From assembly GCA_037043455.1 (NCBI GenBank), contig JAWPHD010004495.1:1-64000 (forward strand): a DNA stretch of 64,000 bases. The letters are read 5' to 3'. Source of the DNA: Cyrtodaria siliqua (taxonomy: Eukaryota > Mollusca > Bivalvia > Adapedonta > Hiatellidae). Numbering within the stretch: position 1 is the first letter of the stretch; every line of letters begins with the position of its first letter. The notes beneath the pieces are model-generated. The model did no database searches, was not told the DNA's origin, and was given only the letters and a program-made list of their open reading frames with translations. A program made the translations under genes and the position numbers. Positions 1 through 12,600 of this stretch are shown here, in pieces.

Positions 1-3000
1 TGATTTTAACTTCAGGGGACACAGACACTCCAGTAGCAAAATTTAATAATCTTGATGGAGGATCTACAATACTGAAAGGATCAAGGAATGTTTCATCAAA
101 CATTGCTTGCATTTTCCTGATATTGTCATTGTAAGCCTTCTTGTAAGGTTCATTGTCTGTGTGATGCCTGTGATTTGTTTTTTCACCTCTACCAAGACCT
201 CGATTGGAATAAACATGGGAATATTTGGCAGTAAGAGGCCGCGAAAGAAACAACCTACTAAGTGCATTATCTCTATGAGTTAGACCTACTATCCTAACAC
301 TAGATTTTAAAGCCTTATTCTCCGTAACCTCTAGACAGTAATCTATCCACACATAATTGAATATTCCATCTGTCAACTTGGCAACAAAGTTTCCATGTGA
401 AAAACTTCTTTCATCAGGAACTCTCTGCATACTGAGTACCATATACGGCATGTACTTGGCATAAATGGTGCGATTGGATGCAAAGAAAAATGGAAGAAAT
501 TGGGATTTGGAGTACTTATATACCTCCCAGAGACCATGTCTTGACGTAGACAAAAAGAGTTTGAATGACGTTGACACGTTTGTAAGGTAATTATCCCAAA
601 ACTTGAATGTTGGAGACAGTTCTCGTCCCTTCAATTTGAACTCATCAAGCAATGGAACAACTACCGTTTCAAGAAATCTCAATTTTTCACCATGATGATT
701 GCCCTCATGTTCCAGACAACCATTTTGGTCAAAGAGAACGTTCCTCGAAATGCACCACAACTTAAAATTTAACAGAAACCGAGATGTCAGAACCTCATCT
801 AGCATCAAGAAAGCTTTCAAGCCTCAATCAAAATCCTTTCCAGCTAGAATATGCTGTGCAGTATTGGATGCAAATACATCAGAATCTGAAAGCAACTGTT
901 TCAGACCTGCATCACCGTAAAGGAAGCCAATTCCTGCAAATACACACATGAGAAAATGCATACCTCCTTCAACAGGTATGACCCCGTCCAGCTCAGACTT
1001 TTTTGCCCAAACTACCTCTAATGCCTTTGTTAATAAACCCATGTCAAAGAAGACAGGACACACGTTTTGGTCTAGAGCATTCATTTGCTCTTTAACACGC
1101 TTGATGGTAGTATAAATGGTGTTGTAATGTGTAGGTGTTGACATAATTATTGGGTTAAATGCAACTTCACATGGTTCTATCAACTTATCAGAAGTAACCT
1201 GTGACTGAAATATTGTCCAAGGCGGTACAGGTTCGGACCTGTCATCGCAAAACATTCCCATACGACAACAATTGTACATGAGTTCCTTAAGTTTCATGAT
1301 ATTGGCGGTTTCTGGTTCTTGAACCCTCACTTCCTCCTTGTTTGATGGTGGTGGGGATAAAACGGGAGGAGGTCATGTGCTTGGCCTTTCATACGTCAAA
1401 ACTGAAGACAGATTTCCACTGAAAAGAAATTACTCATAATTAAATAATGGATATTTCAGGAATTTTCTGTCAATTTTGAAATTGGCAATATTTTATTGAG
1501 AATGTTTATTTATGGAATTCCAGTTTATATGGACATAAAGTAATAGTCAGTTAACATATGATATTTTATTTTATGATATTCAATCTGTTATCTTTTAAAG
1601 AATACGTGTAATATGTAAAATGCCATAGAAAGAAAATGCTAAGAGTCGTTGTTGAATAATGTCAATTAATTCATATACCAGGCAAAGAGGCAACATCGAC
1701 TGTTCTGTATGAAAGTTTGGTAATCCTCTGCGACCTCTCTGTCTTCTTTGATTTTGGGTACACAAGGATAGTTGTCATCGCATGTGTCGTATTTTTGCCA
1801 TCATGTGTGTATTCATTATGATCCCAATTGTCACCGGCAGCAACAATGAGCTGGTCATCCTCCGCATAGCGCTTGATGTTAGCTGGAACCAGTGCCCCTG
1901 TAAATACATGTTATTCATTAGATGTATAAACATTACACTTTTTAAATATATATTTTTATGATACAAAAGTAATTGTTTTATATTATGTTGCATTGTATTA
2001 TATTTCACTGTATTGTATTGTATTGCACAATACCTAGTACCCGGTATTATATTAACTGTATATTATTGTATGAAATGGATTGGCATGGATTGGATCTAAT
2101 CGCGACATATCATACAATACTGTAGTTGTTCTGTACTGCCCTGTAGTTATAGTCATTACATTATATTATTTTTACTGTATTTAAAATTATATTACATGAA
2201 TTTTCTACTTGCTAATTATACACATACCAGATTGTGTCATCTCCTGTGTATTTGTCATGTGTACGGCAGCAGACGTCAGGAAATGTCGCAACTCTGTATA
2301 TGAGACTGTGTAACCAAGGCCGTACAGGTCATCAATGAGCTTCCTACTGCCATACAAATGATGGAGATGAACGGATAGTCCAAGATGCTTCGGGGTGACA
2401 ACGGAGGTAGCAGCAAACATCAAATCACAACACAATGCCAATAACTTTGTATTTTGAACTGATTCATCATAATCACTCGTAACATTTTCATAGTGCTCCT
2501 TGCTTGTGATCCAACCCAAAAACTTGTACAACAATTGATTAACAAACTTCTTTTGGCCATCTAGAGTTATTTCATCGGAGGAAAAGTACTCCTTATCTAA
2601 TTTATTTACAGTTTGGAACCTATTTCTTATAATGCCAGCTGCTTTATGCAAAATCTGCTCATCTGTATGCTTGTCATGGGAAACATTAATGTCAGCTAAG
2701 ATTTCGTTTTCTTCTGTTAAGGTTGTCAAAACATTACCAAACGTGCATGCCGCTTTTAGAGCTAGCTCCACGCTTATATTAGAGGAACACACTAAGCTGC
2801 TCAGTCCTTGTCTTGGAATTATTCGTAGTTCAGGCCAAACCTTTTGTAGTACCTTTTTTTTTCTGTTTCTTATGTTTTCGATCAACATACCGTTTTCATT
2901 GGCTAACTTAATGAACGTGTCTCTTAATGATGCTAACTCAAATACTTTTAATCTGTTTTCAATGTCTTCCTCAATTTCGCGTTTTAAAAGAACTGCTATA

Positions 3001-3658
3001 TATTCCAAATTTATGTTTTCACTAAATGAACTTTCTTTCTTGATCTGTTTTTGTTTTATATATGACGCTAGACTTGTTTTTTTCTGTCTGTGATACCTTG
3101 CCTCTGCGGCGACTAAATCACCGTTGACACTCAAAAGACGTTTAAGCAAAATCTTGTCATCTTTTTCCTTGGCTGCTTCGAGCAATTTCTTGTACATAGA
3201 CGATGTTGAATTTGTAGATGATTCGACAACGGACCATGTGTTTCGCTTATTCGGGAAACATTTCTGACCACATATAAAGCAACATTGTTTCCAATCAAAC
3301 GTGTTGCTTTGGTCTTTAGACCTTGTAAATGTTTCCTTTTCAGATAAGCAGGCATTGACAGTACAGCTTTCAGATGGGTTTGAATCATTTTTATTCAAAT
3401 AATATGGGTGAACAAATGCTGAGCGACACTGTTATGATATTTTATATTAAGACTTCCTTGACGAATGGCTTCTTCATTTTCCAAGATTAATCTGCTAGAC
3501 TCATCATATTTTTCTTTGCAAACAGTTAACAATGTTTCAAAGTTTTCTGCAAGTAATAATGTTGGCTTATCATCACTAAATGTTTTAAAGCAAAAGCAAC
3601 ACGTGTTTTCATTGAGACTAAATCTTCTTTTTTTAGGATTTAAACTTATTTCTGCCAT
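1..3658 (-). pseudogene. Broken 5' part of an unnamed multi-exon invertebrate gene family with two Cys-rich fingers
   Basis: Read on the minus strand, three exons join in phase: 3658 to 2228, 1897 to 1679, and 1401 to beyond position 1, each with GT/AG borders. The start at 3658 opens with a CCFCFK finger, followed by a second finger (CCFICGQKC), a long helical region, a segment containing DNWDHNEYTHDGK, and a conserved C-terminal part (HHTDNEPYKKAYNDN). I believe this is a repeated, unnamed family seen in marine invertebrates; its function is unknown to me. It may be transposon-derived or domesticated. Lesions: a net 1-nt deletion around 3421-3432 separates the first finger from the rest; TGA stops lie at 1373-1375 and 824-826, both at places where CGA would restore arginine, so CpG decay is likely. 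The 3' end lies outside the window. Confidence 0.6.
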
Positions 3659-5299
3659 TCTGCCATTCTACTGACAAACCCTCCCTGAAATGCAAAGTAA
3701 ACCTTTAAGATTCAATATCATCTGTATTTTGCTAACATGTGTTACATTAATTTGTTACAACAATTACAAGAGCCATGCAGTATATTCATTTCCAATAAAA
3801 CTGGGAAGAGTGTGGTGGTGTAGGAAGTTTCGTTCCTATACCGGGTCTCGGAAAATATGTTTGAGACCTGCGGATGTTCATCTGTTTATTAATCGTTAAG
3901 CATCCATTTACAAGCTAATTTAAATAGCCAAATAAAGTTAACAAACAACAGTACACAGAACTATTACACATGGTGAAAATGACTGCAACACCGGGAGATT
4001 GGTTTTCCACAGGAAAGTGTTTTATTGGTGCATACAATAATATTTTCAGTAAAATACTCTATAATTCATTTAAGTTGAATAAATTTGTTTAATAAAGTAC
4101 ATTTTATCTGTATTAGACATGGTATTTTGACATTTATTTTGAATTTTTAAATTTTCCCTCCAAACAAAAATCTCGGTGATACCACACCATGGAAAATATG
4201 TCCGATGTAATGGTACTTTGATACCCGCATGATTAATCCATGATTACATAAAATACTCTTTTTTAAATCTATTTCAAGTGAATAAAAATAATTCTAGTAT
4301 TATACAAATATTATTGGAATGATTTTTAAAGACTAGTGCAATTTAATATAACGTTTACAAACCTCTTTGATGTTCAGATGTTCGATGGAAAAAAGTTGGA
4401 ACAGGCACTGGACGCCATCTTGTATATCTCCATGGTTACCAAACGGAGGACAATAAAAAGCATACCGTTGGAAAGAGTATACATTGCCGAGTATACGAAC
4501 ATGCAATAACAGTTGTATTTATATACATTGACAAAATTGTTAGGGAAGGTTTATGGTGAAATACATTTTTTTCAGGATTTTTACCTTTTGACCTTGAATA
4601 TGACCTTGACCTTGATTTTGTTTGAGTCTGTAAACCATTCAGTTGCGTTTGTATTTTCAGTAACAACAATCTCCAGTTTATTGTAAGCTTATAAGTCAAG
4701 CAGTAAAGAAATAATAGCCTTTTTTCAGTAAAGAGATTTATTACGAATTTACTGATTTTCTCATGTCAAAATACCCCACCCACTTTTCTTCGATTGTGAG
4801 AGTTCGGAGTCTTCTAAAACGTAACAGTATACATTTTTGTGCAGGACATACACCACTGTATATTTTAATGATCAAAAATATGCAAAAAAATAACGAAAAA
4901 GGATATTAAACAATTTAAAATGTTAGGTTGTACCCCAAATTTTGTCACTTTTGAAAATTTTGCCATTTTTCAGCCGTTTTTTAGCCAAAAAAATCATTTC
5001 TGCAATATTTTCAGCTGTAACTTATATTTATTGCTGAGCTGCAGACATAGTTCATTTAAAATAACAAAAACAGTTAATGTTTGTGAAAGAAATGATTTTG
5101 GTATTGTAATTATCAAATATACCATGTTTTTAAAAAAAAATGGCGGCCATTTTGTCCGCCATCTTGGATTTCTCGCTTAGTACCAAAAATCTGCGATTTA
5201 TGCCGGCAGCCTGATAAACCTCAGACATTCCCCAACATGTTGATATATGACACTTGCTGTTACTTTTTGTGGCCGGGTGGTTTGCTGAAATATGGAACT
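3659..5299. other. Intergenic, no gene recognised
   Basis: AT-rich sequence with only short chance ORFs. It contains three nuclear-receptor-like half sites near 4589-4615 and an A-rich stretch followed by a 'ggcggccattttgtccgcc' inverted motif near 5140-5160. I see no exon of the neighbouring ADAMTS gene here. Confidence 0.4.
4589..4615 (-). promoter_or_regulatory. Three extended nuclear-receptor half sites
   Basis: TGACCTTGA occurs at 4589-4597, 4601-4609 and 4607-4615, the last two overlapping. On the minus strand this reads TCAAGGTCA, the extended monomer site of ERR/SF-1-type receptors. Such motifs also occur inside molluscan repeats, so function is not shown. Confidence 0.25.
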
Positions 5300-6500
5300 T
5301 GCTGCTCTATTATAAGTGCTTATTGATGAAACTTGACCTTTATTGAAATTTTTATCAAGAACGTCTCCTGAATTTTTTATAGACCAAAATAAATTAATCC
5401 TAGTGTTTTCATAAGTTTTATCACAAAATAGTTTTACGTGATCTTTTACGGCAGTAAGACAAGAAGTTAAAAGTTTGGAAATGTTTGTTGTGGTGCAGGC
5501 CCTATAATTAGAAATAAAGCGAGCCTTATACGGATTTTTATGTAATTTAGGAATCCAGTATATGGTAGGCAGTTTATTTTGCTTATCGTTTACACCAGTC
5601 TTGAAAGTAGTGCACCGAGTGATATGTGCGGAAACAACATCATCCTCAGTAGAATTAACTGGAGTATACGAATTGGTGCTGCCGAGTTCCAGAGATAAAA
5701 CATTGACGTAATGTAGGCGTCAAACCATAATTACATTATTAGCTGCTTTATCTGCAGGAACTAAAACAAATTTATTGTGAAATTCCTGAATTCCCGATTT
5801 TAAATTACGAAAGGAAAGCCTAGGTCTCGGAGGAAGTAAAGAGGGGTTACCATTATAAAGGTTAATACGTGTATCTATAATTTTAAGCAAGTAGAAAGTG
5901 AGTTTGGGTCCGCATGTTCTCTACGATACCAATTTATACTGATACCAATTTATACTAAAATCTTCAAAGGAGTGGGCGATCTGGACACGACAGGCATTAC
6001 AATCAATAGTTAAAGGTAATCTATATTTAGGAACTTTCGAAAACAAAAGCCGAATACGTTTATCAACAATATCAGAATTACCAGTGATGACATGACCTTC
6101 TGGAGCATAGCAAAATTGTGATGCGTTACATTCACATTCCTTAGGAGTATTATGTACTATATCAAGGTCAGAAACTATTTTGTTGTAGTTGAAAATAATA
6201 TTTCTAATAGGCTTTTTATACTTATAACAAATTGCAGGACTTTTTGAAATATTTTGGGATAGAATCAACTACATGAGTATCTCGAAAAATACTAGGCATG
6301 TCAATGAAATCAATACCTTTATTAATATATAGTAGTTTTACAAAATGCCTGACGTGATCAGACTCCTTGTCAATATGGGGTCGGAGAACATGTTGTGTGT
6401 AGCTTTGAACTATGTAAGCAGTGTTATACAAGGGATCTGTACGAATGAAAATTTTGTCGGCTTCCTCGTCGATCAACTTTAGTGAAGAAATGAACAAAAA
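5300..6500 (-). pseudogene. Penelope-like reverse transcriptase, N-terminal half, broken
   Basis: Minus-strand fragments encode the N-terminal part of the same RT family found complete-ish at 12325-14056: a start region ([17 protein letters not shown]), then [11 protein letters not shown], and a fingers region ([13 protein letters not shown]) ending near SSIST. The reading frame shifts near 6225-6268 and has an in-frame TGA at 5720-5722 that is shared with two other copies. The palm with the catalytic motif is missing, so this is a dead, truncated copy. It sits just upstream of the first ADAMTS exon seen here. Family assignment to Penelope-like elements rests on remembered motif resemblance and is less sure than the RT call itself. 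Confidence 0.7.
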
Positions 6501-6610
6501 AAGTTCTATAGGCGAATGTGAACCATTAAATAAAAGGACGACTTATTGAATGATTTCGAAGTCCATCAAACAACCTTTGTGTTTTTTGTGTGCGTTATGC
6601 ACCAATTTAG

Positions 6611-6645
6611 TGTATCAATGTAGTTCAGGCCACTCGCACACTGTG
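6611..6645 (+). CDS. ADAMTS-type gene, possible 35-nt exon before TSP1
   Basis: Acceptor 'caatttag' at 6610 and donor 'gtaagt' at 6646. Read with one base from upstream it gives [11 protein letters not shown] and joins the next exon in phase 0, adding a cysteine as expected for the disintegrin-like end. Small size makes it less certain than the others. Confidence 0.5.
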
Positions 6646-9600
6646 GTAAGTATTTATTAATAGAATATTGTATGTCTTCAGGTTTGCTCGTCTGATGTAT
6701 CAGACAAAAGTTTTGACTGCATACCTTGGGAGGAAACCCGTTTGAACTTGAGGACGTTTATCGTACAAGTCGGCGGATGGTCCAGATGGAGTGAGCAAAC
6801 TACGTGTAGTCGGACATGTGGTACTGGGGTGAAATATCGACAACGAAAATGCACTAATCCGAAGCAAGTATTCATGAATGTTGATTTAAAGAGCAACACA
6901 ATTAAAATTCTGCATAACGTGTCAGTTTTTGTCCCGCATATATTGTGCGTTAGACGGATTCTAAATATGTTTGAATATGTATGCATTGTCTAGCTGAAAT
7001 GTACATGATACTTAATGACAAAACAAAGGGTCATTTGCTTGTTATAGTACAAGCAGCATATACACACTGTAGTTTAAACATGTTTTATTTTGCAATCGTT
7101 TACAACGTTTCATATACAAGTTGTTCAACAACTATTAAACGAGTCGAACGTAAACTAATAACTTATTTATATTCTGTATGTATGTAGTGTAGATATACCG
7201 AAATATTGACATGATTTCAATATTGACAACGGATATTTATTTATTTATTTATTTAGGTGTACTTTTTTTTATTTCAGACCTTTGAATACTGCTACATGCG
7301 AAGGATCAGAATACGAGGCCGAAGTGTGCAATACAGCTGTGAGTTAATTACACTGATACAAATGCTTACGAAAGAAAGTTGTGCATCAGGCATTAACAAG
7401 ATTTTGTCCTCTTATTGGTAATCTCATAAGAATTGCATTTAAAAAAGTAAAAAGTTAGAACACATATGATCCTGAATAGTTTTACATGATAAGTCCAGTT
7501 TTAATGTTTAACCCTTTTTTATATTGTCAGTGCTACAGTTGAATATGATATGATCAAAACACTGCTTATGAGTATCCTGTTTGATTGCACAATGACAGGA
7601 CATATTGTGAACCCGATGATGACGTCTACCTAATTCCTCAATTGACGTTAGCGTCTGATGCTTCTCTTAAATTTTGTATTGTCATATGCTGAATGGTTTG
7701 TTCTCTTGCTGCTATGTCTCCTGCCAAGTCACTGAGTACTTGCCTTGTGGCTTTTTAAGAATTTTTATATTCATAAATACATGATCATTTATGTGGTATA
7801 CTTATATAAAGCCTTTTACTGCTGCATTGTTTGTCAGATAATATAAGCTGGCGGGATATCTTTATTTACACTGAACGGTTATTGGGATAACAATAGTGTA
7901 AGAATGAGGTTTGGTGCACCCTAGAACCTGGTTTAATCCCGAAGCGGCCCCTTTTGCCACTGAGAGATTCCAAACCAGTAGCCTTATTGTAAACCCTTTC
8001 ATGTTTGCGATGTTTGTGATGTCGTGTCTTAACTTTTAGTCATCTTTAAAATTGTTGTTTGTTTCTATGCGTGCCTTTGGTTGACTGTGGTCCTTCAATT
8101 CGACCTTTATGTCGACTTTTTATGTTCTCTGCTTTTATTTTGGTCTTTTGGCTGTTAGTGATATGCAGGCTTCATAACCGCTGCTCCCAACTAAATTCCA
8201 TTATGATTATTTCGCTCTTCGGGGCATAGTATTTTGTTAGATACTGGGACCATACGCTGCTGGACATGGGGGAGGAAAATCTCTATGTACACCGCCATAT
8301 GCATGCCATCTTCGGGATGGTTAAAATTATGTACTATTGATTTTATGAATATTGAGTTCTGCTCAACCCGGGGCTAGAGGGCGTGAGCGGTAGCTAGCAT
8401 ATTTCACTACCGTTCATGAACAGTCTCAATCAAACCGAGACTGCAAATATTTTGTATGTGTCGTGTTCGGCCATTTCCAAAGGTCCATTATCATACTCTT
8501 TTATACACTGTATGATACTTTTTTAAATCACACCTAATGCACAATTTAGCTAGCATATTTCACTACCGTTCATGAACAGTCTCAATCAAACCGAGACTGC
8601 AAATATTTTGTATGTGTCGTGTTCGGCCATTTCCAAAGGTCCATTATCATACTCTTTTAGCTAGCATATTTCACTACCGTTCATGAACAGTCTCAATCAA
8701 ACCGAGACTGCAAATATTTTGTATGTGTCGTGTTCGGCCATTTCCAAAGGTCCATTATCATACTCTTTTATACACTGTATGATACTTTTTTAAATCACAC
8801 CTAATGCACAATTTGCACTTGCATAATTTTAATACATATTTGAAAATGATTATGTATATAATTTGATAACTTTGTTCAAGAATTACACCTTGGTTTTCTA
8901 AATTGGTATATCATTTTGATTACTTTGAACTGCACCTAATACGCAGGGCTAGACAGTCTATCACTTTGATAATGTTGAATTTAAAATGCGCCAAAAGCAC
9001 AATTTGCACTGAATCTATAGTTTTTGAAAATGTGTCCTTAAAGTGCACCAGAAACAGAAACAGAGCATATATAACATTTGTATAACTGTGTCTCGAATTG
9101 CGCTTAATACACTTTGAAATTTAGTACCTGAATTGCACCTCAAAAATGGTCTCCACAAAGAACATAGATACTAAATAACGCCTGATATTGACTGTTTTAG
9201 CCTTGCAGTGGTGATTCTGCTGATACTACTGTACTGATCAAACAGCGGGCAGGGGAGACCTGCACTCGACTCAAGGGCAATGATTTGTATGCACATCTTG
9301 GACAGAATTCGGCAAATTACCTCACTACAGGCGATACGTTTTCAAGTACAAGTACGTTTCATTTACATGTAGAACCTCCTTCAAGTATAATTTTACAATG
9401 GTATATAAACTTTCTAATTTACAAAATCTTTTACAACAAAATAAAAAACATGAGGCATATATTCAGAAAGTTCACACTCGCTAGAGAAACCAAGATACTA
9501 AAATGCCGACTGTTAAAACTTGATTGGTTGCCTCTTATGATCATGCCAGACCGTTCCAATGCGGTAGCCCTATTGTCAACCATTTTTTGTTTGTGATGTC

Positions 9601-12600
9601 GTTTGCATTTATTATTACTTTTGCCTTTTTGTTTGTCTGTTTGCGTGTTTGTTTCTGTCTTTTGTGGTTGACTGTCCTCCTTGAATGCTACTTTCCCTGT
9701 CCAATCTTTTTATATTTCTTTAGGCAATGGTATCAATTGTTGGTCCTCTTGACCTCCCATGATCATGCCAGACTTAGGCAATGGTATCAATTGTTGGTGC
9801 TCTTGACCTCCCATGATCATACCAGACTTAGGCAATGGTATCAGTTATTGGTCCTCTTGACCTATCATGATCATGCCATACTTAGGCAATGGTATCAATT
9901 CTTGGTCCTCTTGACCTCCCATGATCATGCCAGACTTAGACAATAGTATAACGTGTTGATTCTCTTGACCTCCCATGATCATGCTAGACTTAGGCAATGG
10001 TATCAATGTTTGGTCCTCTTGACCTCCCAGATTACAGAGTCCATTTAAGAGTGTTAACAGGTCTATTACAACCATTGATGAATCTAAAAAGAAAAGAAAT
10101 CTTGATTAGTTTGCATAGCAAGACTATTATGGTTGTGTCCATTTCTTTAATTGCAATGAATACATAATGTTAATGTCTATGAAATTGCAATATCAATGTT
10201 TTCTATTATAAACTAATAGGCAAAAGAAACGTACCACCATTTTGAATGTAAAAATTACGCATACTTTATCAGATAACCTTATTTTTTTAATGTTTGAAAC
10301 TGTTCCCTGTTAGCATAATCAATGGAGAAAAAACATCCATTACAAAAAGTATTAATATTATAAATGTGTGTTTATTTTGGCCTTCCGTACATAATCACAC
10401 ACAGGCTGTGCATAACAAGTACACTGTCAATTTAGCTTTAGTGCAACTGAATCATTAAATAAATCATGCTGTCAGTTTCAGGTAATTATAACATCAAATA
10501 CATCATTCTGTCAGTTTCAGAAAATTATAAACATTAAATACAGCATATGGGGAGTTTCAGATTATTATAAACATTATATACAGCATGCTGTTAGATTCAC
10601 ATAATTATATAATTAGATTTCTCGTAAAACACTTTCTGCTTTAAATCATAACAGATCATGGTCAGTGCGAAGTGAAGTGTGACAGAGTAAGCGGCTTTTC
10701 GGCACCGGCTGACCAGCGGTATAGTCTAATACCGGATGGTACACCATGTGCTACCGATTTACATACTGGATTTGTGGAGACAAATGGTCTTCCACGTCGT
10801 TTGGGACTCAATTACGGAGCTTGTATCCAAGGCTACTGCTATGTAAGGGATGTTTATAATTTGCGTTTTACATTTTTGTTTTTATGCAATGAATATACTT
10901 AGTTCGAATAGTTTTTTCAGTATATAATATACAAATGCATATCTTCGACATAAAATGCATCAATACATGATTTAACATTTCATTTCTCAAGTAATCTGTT
11001 TGCAGAGTAACATTATATTATTATTGTTATACTTTTATTTAAAATAATAAAATAAGATACCTGGTATATTGGAAAACATTTGACATAATAAGAAAAAAGG
11101 TAGTGAGTAACATGTTTATTGAATATAAATATACACTTTTTGCATGATATATGTAAATAATATCAATATATGAAAATGTATATATATTTAACGCCATGAA
11201 AAGTGCAAGTTTTTTTTATTTTGTGTTTATTTTTAATTAAAATGTCTCCAAGAACGAGTGCATAATTCCGATTTTACTTTTTCAATATATTTGATCGGTC
11301 ACCAGATTTATAGGGAATGTAGATAATTTCTGACATGTACATAACACTACAATCGATCTTGGAAATAATTACAAAATAAAAAAACTTGATTTTAATGGCG
11401 TTAAGTATACTGGAAGCTTCAGGAAAAAACGTTGAATAGGGATGCTTACTGTGTTCTAATCTTAACAGTTCCAGAGTCTATGATCCTGTCCGTCCTACTT
11501 ATAACCTTGTGTTTGTCTTGTATTAAGTAGTGATTTGACATGTTTTCCCCTTTATCTAGTCATCACTATGTTTTTCCGATTTTCCCAATTGACTAAATCC
11601 TGAATTAACTCTTGTCCTTCAAATTTACCAAGTCCTGAATACAGACTCATTTAAGTGCATATAATTCGTATTTCAAGTAGTCTAGATCATCTGCGACGCT
11701 TGCTTGTTTCCAAAACGAACGTCTAAAACAGCTTTTCTAAACAAAGTTTGACTTTTGCCGAGATTCTGTTATCGTTTCTGATTGGCTGAGACCGAAACAC
11801 CTGCTATCAAAGATATACATACATAAAGGCAAAAAGACAATAAATTTGTAAATAAACAAAGAGGGAAACTTTATAATTATATAGACGAACTAAATGCGGC
11901 TGGTCAGAAATACTTTAATAAAAAATGTAATTACGGTCACGTGTTTCCGGTTTCAAATTTGTTCCTGCACAGATGGGCAAGACGTTTGAATTCACAATCC
12001 AGCATCGAAGATGATCAAGACTATATTTCAAGCAAATTATCCAATGAAATGGAAACAATTCTAATTTAGAATAATGTTAATAACTTAATAAAAATTATAT
12101 TAACAAGAAAATGTGTAAGGCTAACAGGTAGTATCAACGGTCAACTAAAGTCATCTTGTCTTTCAATTAAAATAGTCAACCTCGGTGGCGAGTTGTCTTT
12201 CTATATACATATATAACGTAACTTTAGTCCGATAATTGTTAAGTGATGAGGTCTCTTAGGGATACAACAGTTTTAGGCAATGCAATTCAAAGACAACATA
12301 AAAGTATGCCTTTAGTATCTAGCATACCAACCTTGTGAATGCAACACATCAACATTTTGCTATGCTCCAGAAGGTCATGTCATCACTGGTAATTTTGATA
12401 TTGTTGACAAACGTATTCGGCATTTGTTTTCGAAAGGTCCTAAATATAGATTACCTTCAACTATTGATTTTAATGCCTGTCGTGCCCAGATCGCCCACTC
12501 CATTGAAGATTTTAGTATAAAATGGTGTCGTAGAGAATATGCGGACCCAAACACGCTTTCTACTTGGAAAAAGTCAATTCTTAAAATTATAGATACAGGT

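Noticed and set aside
9524..10075. 140-codon plus-strand and 76-codon minus-strand ORFs
   Set aside because: Cover an RT tail and a 54-bp minisatellite; the unit length keeps frames open.
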